From Hydrogenophaga sp. Root209 (GTDB taxonomy: Bacteria > Pseudomonadota > Gammaproteobacteria > Burkholderiales > Burkholderiaceae_C): a stretch of DNA of 64,000 bases. This document shows positions 18,801-26,860 of the stretch, in pieces. The notes under the pieces were generated by a model that saw only the letters and a program-made list of their open reading frames with translations, made no database searches and was not told the DNA's origin. The DNA lies in NCBI RefSeq assembly GCF_001428625.1, contig NZ_LMIE01000003.1:63378-127377 (forward strand), in the 5' to 3' direction. Numbering within the stretch: position 1 is the stretch's first letter; every line of letters begins with the position of its first letter. The position numbers and the translations under genes are program-made.

Positions 18801-20641
18801 GCCATGAGCACCAGGGCCAGAGGCAACTGCCCCTGCGACGCGATGGGCACCACCGCCAACGCCTTGAAGCCACGGTGCAAGGCCGTGGCAGCCCAGCGGC
18901 CCATGCTGGCGTCATTGGCAATGTCGTTGGACACCACCAGCTGCAAGGTGCGAAGCGCGGTGGGCACGGGGGAAGCGTAGGTGTCCACGTCCACCGCCGC
19001 GCGGTTGAGCAGGTCGGTGTAACCGTCGTCCGCGCCCGCATTCATCAGCGCCGTCATGGTGCGCTTCTGCGGGTCCATGCTGGCCACCCAGGCCATGCGC
19101 AGTTCGCCCTGCTCCACCGCGATGTCGCACACGCGCTGGAGCAGACCGTCCCTGGAGTCCGCCGAGACGATGGCCGCGTTGATCTGGCTCTGCACCTGGT
19201 ACATGCGCCGCAGCCGGTGCTGCTCGGTGATGTCTTGCATGGCGCCGGCGTACACCACCGGCTCGCCGGCTTCGTCGCGTTCCAGGAAGGCAAAACTGTC
19301 GACCCAGCGCACACCCCTGTCGGTGCGCACGATGCGGTATTGCTGGCGCAGCGGTTTGCCCCCCTGAAGCAGGCTGTCGCGCTGCGCAATCACCCGATCC
19401 ATGTCGTCGGGATGGATCATGTACTGGTACATCTCGGCAGTGACCGGCCCTATGGCGGGATCCAGTCCGAACAGCTCGTAGACAGTGTCAGAGGCGCTGT
19501 ACTGCCGGGTCTTGAGATCAAGCTGGTAGAAGCCCACGCGGGCGATCTGCTGCGCCTTGATCAGTTGGACCTGGTTTTTGGTGAGCTCGCGCAGCATGGC
19601 GTCCAGCCCGGTTTCAAGCTCGGCGAATTCGCGGCCCGTTGCAGCCGGCAGCGGTCCGTCCAGCGGTTGGTTTCGAGCGGCCGCACGCATGCGCGCCAGC
19701 AGATGCGACACCGGGCGTGCAATGTGTTGCAGGCCCAGTTGCCAGGCCAGCACCAAGCCCACCAGAGCGGCCAGCGCCATGACGGCCAGTTGCAGTTGCA
19801 ACTGGCGGGTGGTCGAGGCGAGCACGTCGTTGCGCTGTCCACCCGCGATGACGAACAGCCCGTCGCCACCCTGGCCATCGATCGGAACGAACTCGTACAA
19901 CCAGTCGATGCCCTGGGCATCGCGCAGATCGAGGCTGCCCGTTGTCCTGGCCAGCACAGCCGCTCGCAGACCGTCGTGGTCGATGGTGGTGCCGATGCGA
20001 TCCGGGCCGGGCCGGCTGGACGCGAGCAGCGTGCCTGTCGCATCGGTGATGTCCACGTGGATGGAGCCCGGCAGAGGCAGGGATTGCAGCTTCTGCGCGG
20101 AGGGCAACAGATCCACCGTGGTGAAGGCCACACCCACGAATGCGTTGCCATCGTCGAACACCGGCATGCCGAAGCCGAGCTGGCGCTTGCCCGAGACCCG
20201 CCCGATCAGGTATTCACCCATGGAGAACTTCCGCTCACGGACCGTGTTGCGGAAGTAGGCTCGATCGGCCACGTTCAGGCGCTGCTGCCCCTCATTGGCC
20301 AGGCATTGAATGTCGCCCTGCAGATCGACCACACCTATGTTGCCGTAACCCGGCGTGGCGGCCGAGACGTTGCGCAGGAACTCGTAGCAGAGCGCGCGCA
20401 GGTCGTTTCGGCGCACCGAGGGACCGGCCGCCACCGCGGCCAGGATCTGGCGCGCCCCTTCAATGACTTGCTCCTGGTTGGCTGCGGCCAGCACCCCCAC
20501 AGCCCTGATTTCCTGGCGTCCGCGCTGCACGGCAGCCTGGCTGGTCATGTTGTAGCTGACCCACAGCATGACCAGACCCGGCAGGATCGCCACGACCACC
20601 AACATGAGCAGCAGGCTGCGGATTCCCCTCTTGTGACGCAA
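15824..20641 (-). CDS. Large hybrid sensor histidine kinase: Cache, HAMP-like, multiple PAS/GAF, HisKA, HATPase, REC
   Basis: About 1605 residues. An N-terminal membrane segment (GIRSLLLMLVVVAILPGLVM) leads to a Cache sensor, a second membrane segment near residue 270-300, then alternating PAS and GAF domains, HisKA with H1248 in GIAHDINNAISPV, HATPase (QRGSGLGLAMVYGSMQRHG) and a C-terminal receiver with D1540 in VVITDLGMPEVDG. The start is uncertain. TTG at 20641 has AGGGG seven bases upstream and gives a typical membrane N-terminus; another TTG at 20707 would add 22 residues but lies next to a TTGACG -35-like box. It converges on the operon 9077-15812 with an 11-base gap. Confidence 0.9.
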   Translation of the reverse strand: MRHKRGIRSLLLMLVVVAILPGLVMLWVSYNMTSQAAVQRGRQEIRAVGVLAAANQEQVIEGARQILAAVAAGPSVRRNDLRALCYEFLRNVSAATPGYGNIGVVDLQGDIQCLANEGQQRLNVADRAYFRNTVRERKFSMGEYLIGRVSGKRQLGFGMPVFDDGNAFVGVAFTTVDLLPSAQKLQSLPLPGSIHVDITDATGTLLASSRPGPDRIGTTIDHDGLRAAVLARTTGSLDLRDAQGIDWLYEFVPIDGQGGDGLFVIAGGQRNDVLASTTRQLQLQLAVMALAALVGLVLAWQLGLQHIARPVSHLLARMRAAARNQPLDGPLPAATGREFAELETGLDAMLRELTKNQVQLIKAQQIARVGFYQLDLKTRQYSASDTVYELFGLDPAIGPVTAEMYQYMIHPDDMDRVIAQRDSLLQGGKPLRQQYRIVRTDRGVRWVDSFAFLERDEAGEPVVYAGAMQDITEQHRLRRMYQVQSQINAAIVSADSRDGLLQRVCDIAVEQGELRMAWVASMDPQKRTMTALMNAGADDGYTDLLNRAAVDVDTYASPVPTALRTLQLVVSNDIANDASMGRWAATALHRGFKALAVVPIASQGQLPLALVLMADEPMYFREEESQLLTAIGESLSAALDQLQKAQERHASEARLKLLETCVARVNDIVLITGVESSDGLGPRILYVNQAFERLTGYSAAEAIGQTPGMLHGPMTDPDALERIRRSIEHREPVREELINYRKDGSEFWLELDMVPITDGTGRFTHWVATERDITQRKLAEQKEARLRGGFQLLFLGNPHPMWVFDRATRAFLEVNNAAIEQYGYSREEFLALSIDDIRPAGERHRLRSRASVVSPDGRERVGTWVHLRKNGTSIAVDITTQSLNYNGRDAELVVAMDITDQVALEQQRAQALMAVQASQVSLARSQSLARMGSWERLAQDHSAVWSANLYALTGRDPADGPPSVEQTMDRIHPNDRADYLRTMTECLRDGTSRRWTYRCVQPGGEVRWYEENIDEPRRDASGAMVSIGGTVQDVTERVEAEARLQLQLSRTELLNHIVRATDERLDLDRIFRVVCDNIESRFSTVFSAALLFDLPTQAFTVAHLSAKATRRGQVIGLREGDVLPLADSGLARCASGELVHEPVLADTPFSWLQRLAHTGMGSAVFAPLHAQGEVLGVLVAARAQSHGFDSGECEFMRQLAEHVALAASQARLHRSLQQAYDELSEAQQVVLQQERLRVLGQMASGIAHDINNAISPVVLYTESLLANEPALSERGRAQLLTVQIAIDDVAETVARMRDFYRPSDAGVRRRAVDLNQLVRQVLDLTRARWRDMPQQAGISVDIALDLGDLLSPVFVMEGEIRDAVTNLVLNAVDAMPEGGTLTLRTRRAVLADGALRVQLEVIDTGIGMDTETQRRCLEPFFTTKGQRGSGLGLAMVYGSMQRHGAEITIESAPGEGTTICLDFAAHAEPASIDAAPISAPAQRRVLKILLVDDDPLLLRSLSDTLAAEGHAVATAAGGGEGIAAFKAALSAQAFDVVITDLGMPEVDGRSVAAAVKAASPGTPVVMLTGWGRRMREEGECPPHVDHLLSKPPRLEALRAVFRMVD

Positions 20642-20802
20642 GGCGTTGCCCCTGTTGAATAACCAGAAATAAATCACCGTTTGCCGCTGAGCCGCATGCT
20701 CGCACAAACGCGGTAGGTGGTAGGGTATGCGTCAAGATCCGATCGTGAAAAATCCCCACATATGGCAATGACCTGCCACTGATCGACAACTGGCACCCCA
20801 CC

Positions 20803-21939
20803 ATGCCACTGCGCAGTTCCGCCCAGCACCGTCCACGCCCACGTTTGCTCGTGGTGGACGACGAAGCTCCCCAGCAACGCGCGCTCTGCGAAATCCTGGT
20901 CGATCAGGGCTATGAGGTCGTGGGCTGCACCGATCCGCAGGTGGCCCTGAACAAACTCGATCAGTCCACCTTCGAACTCCTGCTCACCGACCTGCAGATG
21001 CCGGGCATGGACGGCATCGAGCTGACCCGCCGGGCCCAGGCGGTGGCGCCCGACATGGTGATCGTGCTCATGACGGCGCACGGCAGCATCGGCAGCGTGG
21101 TGGACGCCATGAAGAACGGCGCCATCGACTACGTCCAGAAACCCTTTCGCATCAGCGGCATCGTGCCCGCCGTGGAGCGCGCGCTCGAGGTACAGCGCTT
21201 GCGGGTGAACAACCGCCGGCTCGAAGCCGAGGTGTCTCAACAGTTGAAGGAACTGGTGGCGGTCAACCAGGAGCTTGACGCGTTTGCCGCCCGGCTCGCG
21301 CACGACTTGCGCGGACCCCTGGTCAACATGCGCAGCATCCTGGAGCTGACCTTGCAGGACTCGGGCGATCAGCTCGACGCGCAGCAGGCCGAGATGGTGC
21401 GCCTGGGCGTGCAGTCGGGTGACCTGGCGCTGCGCATGGTGCGCGACCTGCTCGATTTCGCCCGCCTGGGCAACCAGCCACTCACCATGGCACCGCTGCA
21501 ACTGGACGATGTCCTGAAGGCGGCGCTGACCACCGTGCAACCGTCCAGCACAGACCGCGTCATCGAATGGAGCATCGGCCCGCTGCCGGCCATCAACGGG
21601 CACGCGGGCCTGTTGCAGCAGGCGTTCGTCAATCTGCTGGGCAACGCGATCAAGTACACCTCGGCGCGCGATGTGGCGCACATCAGCGTGACGGCCCAGG
21701 CGCTGCCGGGCGGCGGTCACCAGATCGTGTTTGCCGACGACGGCGCGGGCTTCGACCCCCGGCAGACGGACCAGCTCTTCAAGCCATTTCGTCGCCTGCA
21801 CACGGCCGACGAGTTCGTGGGCGAGGGCATGGGCCTGGCCAATGTGCGGCGCATCGTCGAGCGCCACGGTGGCACGGTGATGGCGCGCGGGCGGCTGGGC
21901 GAAGGCGCCAGCTTCACGATCGTGCTGCCGGCCACTTAG
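20803..21939 (+). CDS. Response regulator-histidine kinase fusion
   Basis: A 378-residue soluble protein with the same layout as the product of 14604-15812: receiver at about 14-130 (D63 in LLTDLQMPGMDG, lysine in YVQKPFRIS), helical linker, HisKA with H167 in RLAHDLRGPLVNM, and HATPase with N-box NLLGNAIKYTS and G boxes DDGAGFDP and GEGMGLANVRRI. It is divergent from the 1605-residue hybrid kinase, whose start is about 160 bases away, so the two probably share a control region and act as partners. No DNA-binding domain is present. The start ATG at 20803 is directly ahead of the receiver. Confidence 0.91.
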   Translation: MPLRSSAQHRPRPRLLVVDDEAPQQRALCEILVDQGYEVVGCTDPQVALNKLDQSTFELLLTDLQMPGMDGIELTRRAQAVAPDMVIVLMTAHGSIGSVVDAMKNGAIDYVQKPFRISGIVPAVERALEVQRLRVNNRRLEAEVSQQLKELVAVNQELDAFAARLAHDLRGPLVNMRSILELTLQDSGDQLDAQQAEMVRLGVQSGDLALRMVRDLLDFARLGNQPLTMAPLQLDDVLKAALTTVQPSSTDRVIEWSIGPLPAINGHAGLLQQAFVNLLGNAIKYTSARDVAHISVTAQALPGGGHQIVFADDGAGFDPRQTDQLFKPFRRLHTADEFVGEGMGLANVRRIVERHGGTVMARGRLGEGASFTIVLPAT

Positions 21940-22009
21940 AACTTGTCCGCGAATTACTTGGGGCCGCGTTGGGACGCAATCGGGATGAGTTGTCCGCTCA
22001 CACCACGCC

Positions 22010-22070
22010 GCATGGGCTCATGCCCATGCAAGGGGTTGGGTGGGCAAATCGCCCGATTTCGTCCCAACCC
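22010..22070 (+). promoter_or_regulatory. Structured leader with stacked hairpins before ornithine-cyclodeaminase-like gene
   Basis: An 8-bp hairpin GCATGGGC-TCAT-GCCCATGC (22010-22029) is followed by GGGTTGGG (22033-22040) pairing with CCCAACCC (22063-22070). The loop of the second contains two mutually exclusive short stems (GGGC/GCCC and AAATC/GATTT). The structure ends two to six bases before the GAAGGA ribosome-binding site of the gene at 22088. It could be a terminator for the upstream kinase gene or a leader affecting translation; there is no U-run, which argues against a simple terminator. Confidence 0.4.
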
Positions 22071-22087
22071 GAAGGATGATGGGCGGC

Positions 22088-23011
22088 ATGACGCCCCTGT
22101 TGAACGCCCGACAAACCGCCGACGCCCTGCCCTACCCGGCACTGGCCGACGAGATCCAAGCCCTGCTGCGCGACCCCGGCGTGGTGGTGCCGCCGCGCAC
22201 CGTGCAGCCCCTGGCCGGTGGTGGCAGCCTGTTCGTGATGCCCGCCGCCGATGCGCGCGTGGCCATCACCAAACTCATCACGTTCATTCCCGACAACGCC
22301 ACCCGCCACCTGCCCGCGATCCAGGGCGACATCGTGGTGTTCGATGCCCTCACCGGCCAGCGCACCGCCCTGCTCGATGGTCCGACGGTGACGGCGCGGC
22401 GCACGGCGGCGGTGTCGCTGCTGGCCGCGCGGCTGCTCGCGCCGCGCACCGACGGGCCTCTGCTCATCGTCGGCGCGGGCGTGCAGGGGCGCGCGCACCT
22501 GGAGGCCTTTCAGGCCGGGCTGGGCGTGCGTGAGGTGTGGGTGGCCTCGCGCAGCACGGCGAGCGCCGACGCGCTGGTGCAGCATGCGCGCAGCCTCGGC
22601 ATGAACGCTGGCCGCGCGATGGATGCCGACGCCGCCCTGGCCGATTGCCCCCTGGTGGTGAGCTGCACCTCGGCGCAGGCCGTGGCCCTGCGCGCGCGGC
22701 CGCGCACGGACGCCTTCGTGGCGGCGGTGGGCGCCTTCACACCACGCATGGTGGAGTGGGCACCCGAGGTCTGCCGCTGGTTCGCCGCCGACGGCCTGGT
22801 GGTGGTGGACACGCGCGACGCCGACCACGAGGCCGGCGACCTCTTGCAGGCCGGCATCGACGTGCCCGCACTGGCCACGCTGGCCGACGTGGTGCGCGAG
22901 CCGCCAACGCACCGCCGGGACAGACCGGTGTTCTTCAAGAGCTGCGGCTGGGCGGGCTGGGACCTGGCCGCGGCGCGCTGCGTGTTGAGTGGCCAGGCGC
23001 CTCAGCGGTGA
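22088..23011 (+). CDS. Ornithine cyclodeaminase/mu-crystallin family, probable ketimine reductase
   Basis: A 307-residue NAD(P)-binding protein of the OCD/mu-crystallin family. The Rossmann motif is LLIVGAGVQGRAHLEAF. It lacks the NGVGGDCPGKTEL segment with the catalytic Asp of true ornithine cyclodeaminase and has AAVGAFTPRMVEW instead, as in delta-1-pyrroline-2-carboxylate or piperideine-2-carboxylate reductases. It therefore probably reduces cyclic ketimines made from proline, hydroxyproline or lysine. ATG codons at 22076 and 22079 are alternatives; 22088 has AAGGA about 11 bases upstream. Its end is four bases from the convergent AsnC-type regulator. Confidence 0.82.
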   Translation: MTPLLNARQTADALPYPALADEIQALLRDPGVVVPPRTVQPLAGGGSLFVMPAADARVAITKLITFIPDNATRHLPAIQGDIVVFDALTGQRTALLDGPTVTARRTAAVSLLAARLLAPRTDGPLLIVGAGVQGRAHLEAFQAGLGVREVWVASRSTASADALVQHARSLGMNAGRAMDADAALADCPLVVSCTSAQAVALRARPRTDAFVAAVGAFTPRMVEWAPEVCRWFAADGLVVVDTRDADHEAGDLLQAGIDVPALATLADVVREPPTHRRDRPVFFKSCGWAGWDLAAARCVLSGQAPQR

Positions 23012-23014
23012 CGG

Positions 23015-23455
23015 TCAGCGGTAGGTCGCCAGGTGGATGCTGGTCTCGGTGCCCTGGATGCCCTTGATCAGGCGGATGCGCTCCAGCACCTGCGAGAGTT
23101 CGGTCATGGAACCTGCACTGAGCTCGGCCAGCAGGTCCCAGCGGCCATTGGTGTCGTGCAGCGCGGCCACGCCGGGCTCGCCCAGCAGGCTGGCGATCAC
23201 CGCGCGCGTCTGGTTGCCGTCCACCAGCACCGCCATCCAGGCGCGGATGCGCTCGGGCTCGGCCTCGGGCCGCAGGCGCACCGTGTAGCCCACGATCAGC
23301 TGCTGGTCTTCAAGCTTGCGGATGCGGTTGGTGACGGTGCCGCGCGAGACCTTGAGGCGGTGCGCGAGCTCGGCCACGGTGGCGCGCGCGTTCTGGCGCA
23401 GCTGGGCAATCAGAGCCTGGTCAATGTCGTCCATGTTGATCATTTTGTCATTCAT
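23015..23455 (-). CDS. Lrp/AsnC-family transcriptional regulator
   Basis: A 146-residue feast/famine regulator: N-terminal HTH (DIDQALIAQLRQNARATVAE, recognition helix VSRGTVTNRIRKLE) and a C-terminal RAM ligand-binding domain. It starts at the ATG at 23455; longer upstream readings overlap the divergent gene. It lies divergent from the ornithine cyclodeaminase gene with 84 bases between, so an amino acid such as ornithine or arginine is a plausible effector and ocd a plausible target. A TTTTTGC-rich stretch in the gap at about 23460-23500 probably holds the promoters. Target and effector are inferred from position. Confidence 0.92.
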   Translation of the reverse strand: MNDKMINMDDIDQALIAQLRQNARATVAELAHRLKVSRGTVTNRIRKLEDQQLIVGYTVRLRPEAEPERIRAWMAVLVDGNQTRAVIASLLGEPGVAALHDTNGRWDLLAELSAGSMTELSQVLERIRLIKGIQGTETSIHLATYR

Positions 23456-23539
23456 GGCTGACTTTTTGCTGCATCTACTCTGAATATGGCAAGTTTTTGC
23501 CGATTCACATTGCCACGCGGCTGCGGGACACTGTTTGTC

Positions 23540-24616
23540 ATGACTTCGAGCACCACCATGAACCCCGCACACACCCTGTTTCTGAGCGCCCCCGCCGCCG
23601 CCGACCTCATCAACCGCCACGGCATCCCGCAGACCCTGCGCGGCATGCGGGATGCCATCGTTCAAGACTTCGCGCGCTGGGCCGATTTCGACAAATCGGC
23701 CCGCGTGGCCAACCACAGCGCCGACGGCGTGATCGAGCTCATGCCGATCGCCGACGACACGCTCTACAGTTTCAAGTACGTCAACGGCCACCCCAAGAAC
23801 ACCCGCCTGGGCCTGTCCACCGTGATGGCCTTTGGCGTGCTGGCCGACGTGGCCACCGGCACCCCGCTGCTGCTGTCCGAACTCACACTCACCACCGCGC
23901 TGCGCACCGCGGCCACCTCGGCCATGGCCGCCCAGACGCTGGCCCGGCCCGACAGCCGTGTGATGGCGCTCATTGGCAACGGCGCGCAGAGCGAATTCCA
24001 GGCGCTGGCCTTCCAGCACCTGGTGGGCATCACCACGCTGCGCGTGTTCGACGTGGACCGGGACGCCACCGCCAAGCTGGTGGCCAACCTGGCCGGCAGC
24101 GGCCTGGAGATCGTGGTGTGCGAGAGCACCGCCGAGGCCGTGCGTGGTGCCGACATCGTGACCACCATCACCGCGGACAAGACCAACGCCACCATCATCA
24201 CGCCCGAGATGCTCGAACCCGGCATGCACATCAATGGTGTGGGCGGCGACTGCCCCGGCAAGACCGAGCTGCACGCCGAGGTGTTGCAGCGTGCCAGCGT
24301 GTTCGTGGAGTACACGCCGCAAACGCGGGTGGAAGGCGACATCCAGCAGATGCCGGCCGACTTCGCCGTGACCGAACTGCACGATGTGCTGGCCGGCCGC
24401 CAGAGCGGGCGCACCCACGCCGAGCAGATCACCGTATTTGATTCTGTGGGTTTCGCGCTGGAGGACTACTCCGCCCTGCGCTTCATGCACGCCCTGGCGA
24501 TCGACCAGGGCATGGGCACCACGGTGTCGCTGATCCCCGATCTGATGGACCCCAAGAACCTGTTTGGCGCCCTGCGCCCGCAGGTGGCTGCGGCCGGGCT
24601 GCGCCTGGTGGCGTGA
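23540..24616 (+). CDS. ocd: Ornithine cyclodeaminase
   Basis: A 358-residue enzyme that converts L-ornithine to L-proline and ammonia using bound NAD. It has the substrate-site segment FKYVNGHPKNTRLGLST, the Rossmann motif MALIGNGAQSEFQALAF and the diagnostic INGVGGDCPGKTEL, which contains the catalytic Asp of characterised ornithine cyclodeaminases. The length is normal. The ATG at 23540 was chosen; the next in-frame ATG is at 23558. The divergent AsnC-type gene is the likely regulator. With the ketimine reductase at 22088 it suggests arginine/ornithine/proline catabolism. Its stop codon is the first three bases of an intergenic repeat. Confidence 0.88.
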   Translation: MTSSTTMNPAHTLFLSAPAAADLINRHGIPQTLRGMRDAIVQDFARWADFDKSARVANHSADGVIELMPIADDTLYSFKYVNGHPKNTRLGLSTVMAFGVLADVATGTPLLLSELTLTTALRTAATSAMAAQTLARPDSRVMALIGNGAQSEFQALAFQHLVGITTLRVFDVDRDATAKLVANLAGSGLEIVVCESTAEAVRGADIVTTITADKTNATIITPEMLEPGMHINGVGGDCPGKTELHAEVLQRASVFVEYTPQTRVEGDIQQMPADFAVTELHDVLAGRQSGRTHAEQITVFDSVGFALEDYSALRFMHALAIDQGMGTTVSLIPDLMDPKNLFGALRPQVAAAGLRLVA

Positions 24617-24680
24617 GCGCGCCGGGCCGCTCCCAAGCGCTCGTCCCGGAGCGCGCAGCGCGCAAGGTAGTCCAGTGAGC
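24614..24680 (+). repeat. Intergenic repeat, long copy
   Basis: A 67-bp GC-rich segment begins with TGAGCGCGCCGGG, whose TGA is the ocd stop codon, and ends with GGTAGTCCAGTGAGC. Both ends recur, joined directly, at 33358-33383. The middle contains GCGC-rich self-complementary stretches. This looks like a dispersed extragenic element that inserts at or extends from stop codons; its abundance in the genome cannot be judged here. Confidence 0.55.
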
Positions 24681-24702
24681 CACCAGGATCGCGGGCAGTG
24701 GA

Positions 24703-25692
24703 TCAGACCCGCGCGAGCCTGCGCTGGCGGCGCGCCAGCGCGATGCCCAGCAGTCCCAACGCCAGCAGGCTGAGCGAGATCGGCTCGGGCACCTCGGCTC
24801 GCAGGAAGGGCGTCACGTCGGCGTAGGTTTCGCCCCAGCGCAGCTCGTCGAAGGCACCCGGAAGATGTCCAGCGCCGGAGAACGTGAACTGGGTAATGGC
24901 ACCATGGTGGGTCACGAACAGGTCGGAGGCGGCCACGGACAGAGAGGCGTTCGACGCGATGGGCTCGATCGAATCGGTCGGATCCAGGTACAGGGTCAAC
25001 ACGTCTGCGTCGATGGGGTTGAAGTCAAACCGCAAGACCACGAGATGCACGCCCGCCAGCGCTTCCAACGTCAACCCACCGCCATCCACCAGCATGGAGT
25101 CGGTGCCGCTGTCGGTGGTCACCGCCAGCGTCAGCTCGTTGACGCCGGAAAAGTGGTTCACGAAAAGGTCCACCGCGAGGAACGAATCGCCCACACCGCC
25201 GTTCCACATCTCGTAGCCGCGCTTGCCGAAGTCCGTCACGGTATCCGTGCCCTGGGTACCGAAATCGATCAGGAAACTTTGGTAGAGGGTGAGCGGATCA
25301 AGGCCACCCCCCAGCCCGCCGGCAATCGGTCGCCCGGTGCGCCCGAAGGTGCAGCAACTGAACTGCAAAGTTTCCTGTATCTGGCCGCCGCTGGAGGGGA
25401 ACAGCGGATAGGCCAGACTGCCGATGTCCTTCACGGCCTGCGCATCACCACCGCTCTGGACCCAGGCGCCTGAATAGAAAGCGGTCGGGCCGGTGGCCGG
25501 GTTCTGGCCACCCAGCGGGTTGGTGCCGGCGTCTTCGTCGCCGGCCGTGTAGTCCGCTGGCCCGGCACCCACCGCGAACGGGTCGTACACGAGCAAGGCG
25601 GCGCTCGCGGGTGAGATGAAGAAGGGAGAGACGGTGATGACAACCGCGGCGGCGAGGGCGGCGGTGCGGCGGAACAGGTGGGATCGCAACAT
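24703..25692 (-). CDS. PEP-CTERM sorted exported protein
   Basis: A 329-residue secreted protein with an N-terminal signal peptide (about residues 1-31, ending SPASA) and a C-terminal PEP-CTERM sorting signal: VPEPISLSLLALGLLGIALA followed by an arginine-rich tail. The substrate is processed by an exosortase and is often linked to exopolysaccharide; no exosortase is in the window. The body is rich in Gly, Asp and Thr and resembles beta-sandwich PEP-CTERM proteins, with a Cys pair in SCCTFGR. The ATG at 25692 has GGAGGG upstream and starts the signal peptide; the in-frame ATG at 25707 lacks such a site. Molecular role is unknown. Confidence 0.85.
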   Translation of the reverse strand: MLRSHLFRRTAALAAAVVITVSPFFISPASAALLVYDPFAVGAGPADYTAGDEDAGTNPLGGQNPATGPTAFYSGAWVQSGGDAQAVKDIGSLAYPLFPSSGGQIQETLQFSCCTFGRTGRPIAGGLGGGLDPLTLYQSFLIDFGTQGTDTVTDFGKRGYEMWNGGVGDSFLAVDLFVNHFSGVNELTLAVTTDSGTDSMLVDGGGLTLEALAGVHLVVLRFDFNPIDADVLTLYLDPTDSIEPIASNASLSVAASDLFVTHHGAITQFTFSGAGHLPGAFDELRWGETYADVTPFLRAEVPEPISLSLLALGLLGIALARRQRRLARV

Positions 25693-25866
25693 GGGAAAGC
25701 CCTCCATCAGTGGTTCCCCGGTGCGGGGGATCGGGCGCCTGCAAGAGATGTGCCGCAACATGCACCGCGGCCAAAATCAAGCACTTGCGCGCGCCAACCC
25801 TCACCCCGACGGAGGAATGTGTAAACGAAGCTGACACCACCCAACCCGGTACCCAGGGGCCCGACT

Positions 25867-26751
25867 TCAAGCCGCCTGCGCCTGCACCCACTGCACGAAT
25901 GCCACCACCGGAGCCCGCGCCCGGTCGGTGGCGCGCACGCTCAGAAAGTGCACCGGCCGCACGATCCTGCGCAGGCTGCGCTCACCCAGCACCACCAGTT
26001 CACCGCGCTTGATCTCGCGCGCCGCCAGGCGCGTGCTCTCCAGCGCCACACCCATGCCGTCGACCGCGGCCGCAATCGCCATGGCCGCGCGGTCGAACGA
26101 CGGCCGGGGGCGCACGGGCAGCGCCAGACCGTTGAGCTCAAACCACTCGGCCCAGCCGACCGGGCTGAGCTGCGAGTCGATGAGCGACAGGCGCCGGATC
26201 GCCTGGGCGGGTCGCTCTTTGGCCACCAGCAAGGCGGGTGACACCAGGGGTGCGATGCGCTCGCCGCCGAGCGAGATCACATCCAGCCCGGGCTTGTGGC
26301 GAGCCACACCGTAAGAGAGCGCCACGTCGATGTCGCGCACCACCGCCAGATCGACCGGATCGGCGCCCGTGGTCAGGCGGATGTTGATCAAGGGATGCCG
26401 CGCCACGAACGCGGGCAGGTGCGGGCCCAGCCACTTGAGCGCCAGGCTGGGCGCGCAATGCACCGCCAGCACCTCGTCGTGCGTGGGCAGCTGCACCTCG
26501 GCGCAGGTGGCCTCCAGCGCGTCGAACAATCGGCCCAGGCTCTCGAACAGGCGGCGGCCTTCCAGTGTGGTCTGCACCTGGCGGTGGCGGCGCTCGAACA
26601 ACGCGCGCCCGAAATGCCGCTCCAGGTCGCGGATCTGGTGGCTGATGGCCGAGGCGGTGAGGTGCAACTCTTGAGCGGCCAGCGCAAAACTCTGCAGGCG
26701 CGCGGCGGCCTCGAAGGTGCGAAGCCGTGCCAGTGGTGGAAGATTCCTCAT
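25867..26751 (-). CDS. LysR-family regulator, GcvA-like
   Basis: A 294-residue LysR regulator. The HTH is in residues 1-60 (RNLPPLARLRTFEAAARLQS, recognition helix TASAISHQIRDLERHFG), which matches the GcvA/AmpR-like branch. The effector domain contains the usual DVALSYG and GMGVALEST segments. It starts at the ATG at 26751, since the family N-terminus begins MRNLPPL; the upstream start at 26799 adds an untypical leader. It is divergent from the class II aldolase gene at 26861 with a palindrome in between, so that gene is its probable target. Confidence 0.92.
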   Translation of the reverse strand: MRNLPPLARLRTFEAAARLQSFALAAQELHLTASAISHQIRDLERHFGRALFERRHRQVQTTLEGRRLFESLGRLFDALEATCAEVQLPTHDEVLAVHCAPSLALKWLGPHLPAFVARHPLINIRLTTGADPVDLAVVRDIDVALSYGVARHKPGLDVISLGGERIAPLVSPALLVAKERPAQAIRRLSLIDSQLSPVGWAEWFELNGLALPVRPRPSFDRAAMAIAAAVDGMGVALESTRLAAREIKRGELVVLGERSLRRIVRPVHFLSVRATDRARAPVVAFVQWVQAQAA

Positions 26752-26776
26752 GCATTTGGCTTTCAGATGAAACTGA

Positions 26777-26792
26777 CTCATGTTTCCATGAG
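26777..26792. promoter_or_regulatory. Palindrome in LysR/aldolase divergent region
   Basis: CTCATG-TTTC-CATGAG is a perfect 6-bp inverted repeat with a 4-base spacer, 25 bases upstream of the LysR start and about 70 upstream of the aldolase start. It is a candidate binding site for the LysR protein. Confidence 0.4.
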
Positions 26793-26860
26793 CATTCATC
26801 GTTTGTCAACGCGCGTGCACCGGGCCACCATGGCGGCTCATCACCACCCGAGGAGACACC

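Noticed and set aside
16244-20662. A 1472-codon open frame on the plus strand opposite the hybrid kinase
   Set aside because: Its product is His/Arg/Gln-rich with no domain, and it mirrors the kinase codons; the minus-strand gene has clear Cache, PAS, GAF, HisKA and REC domains.
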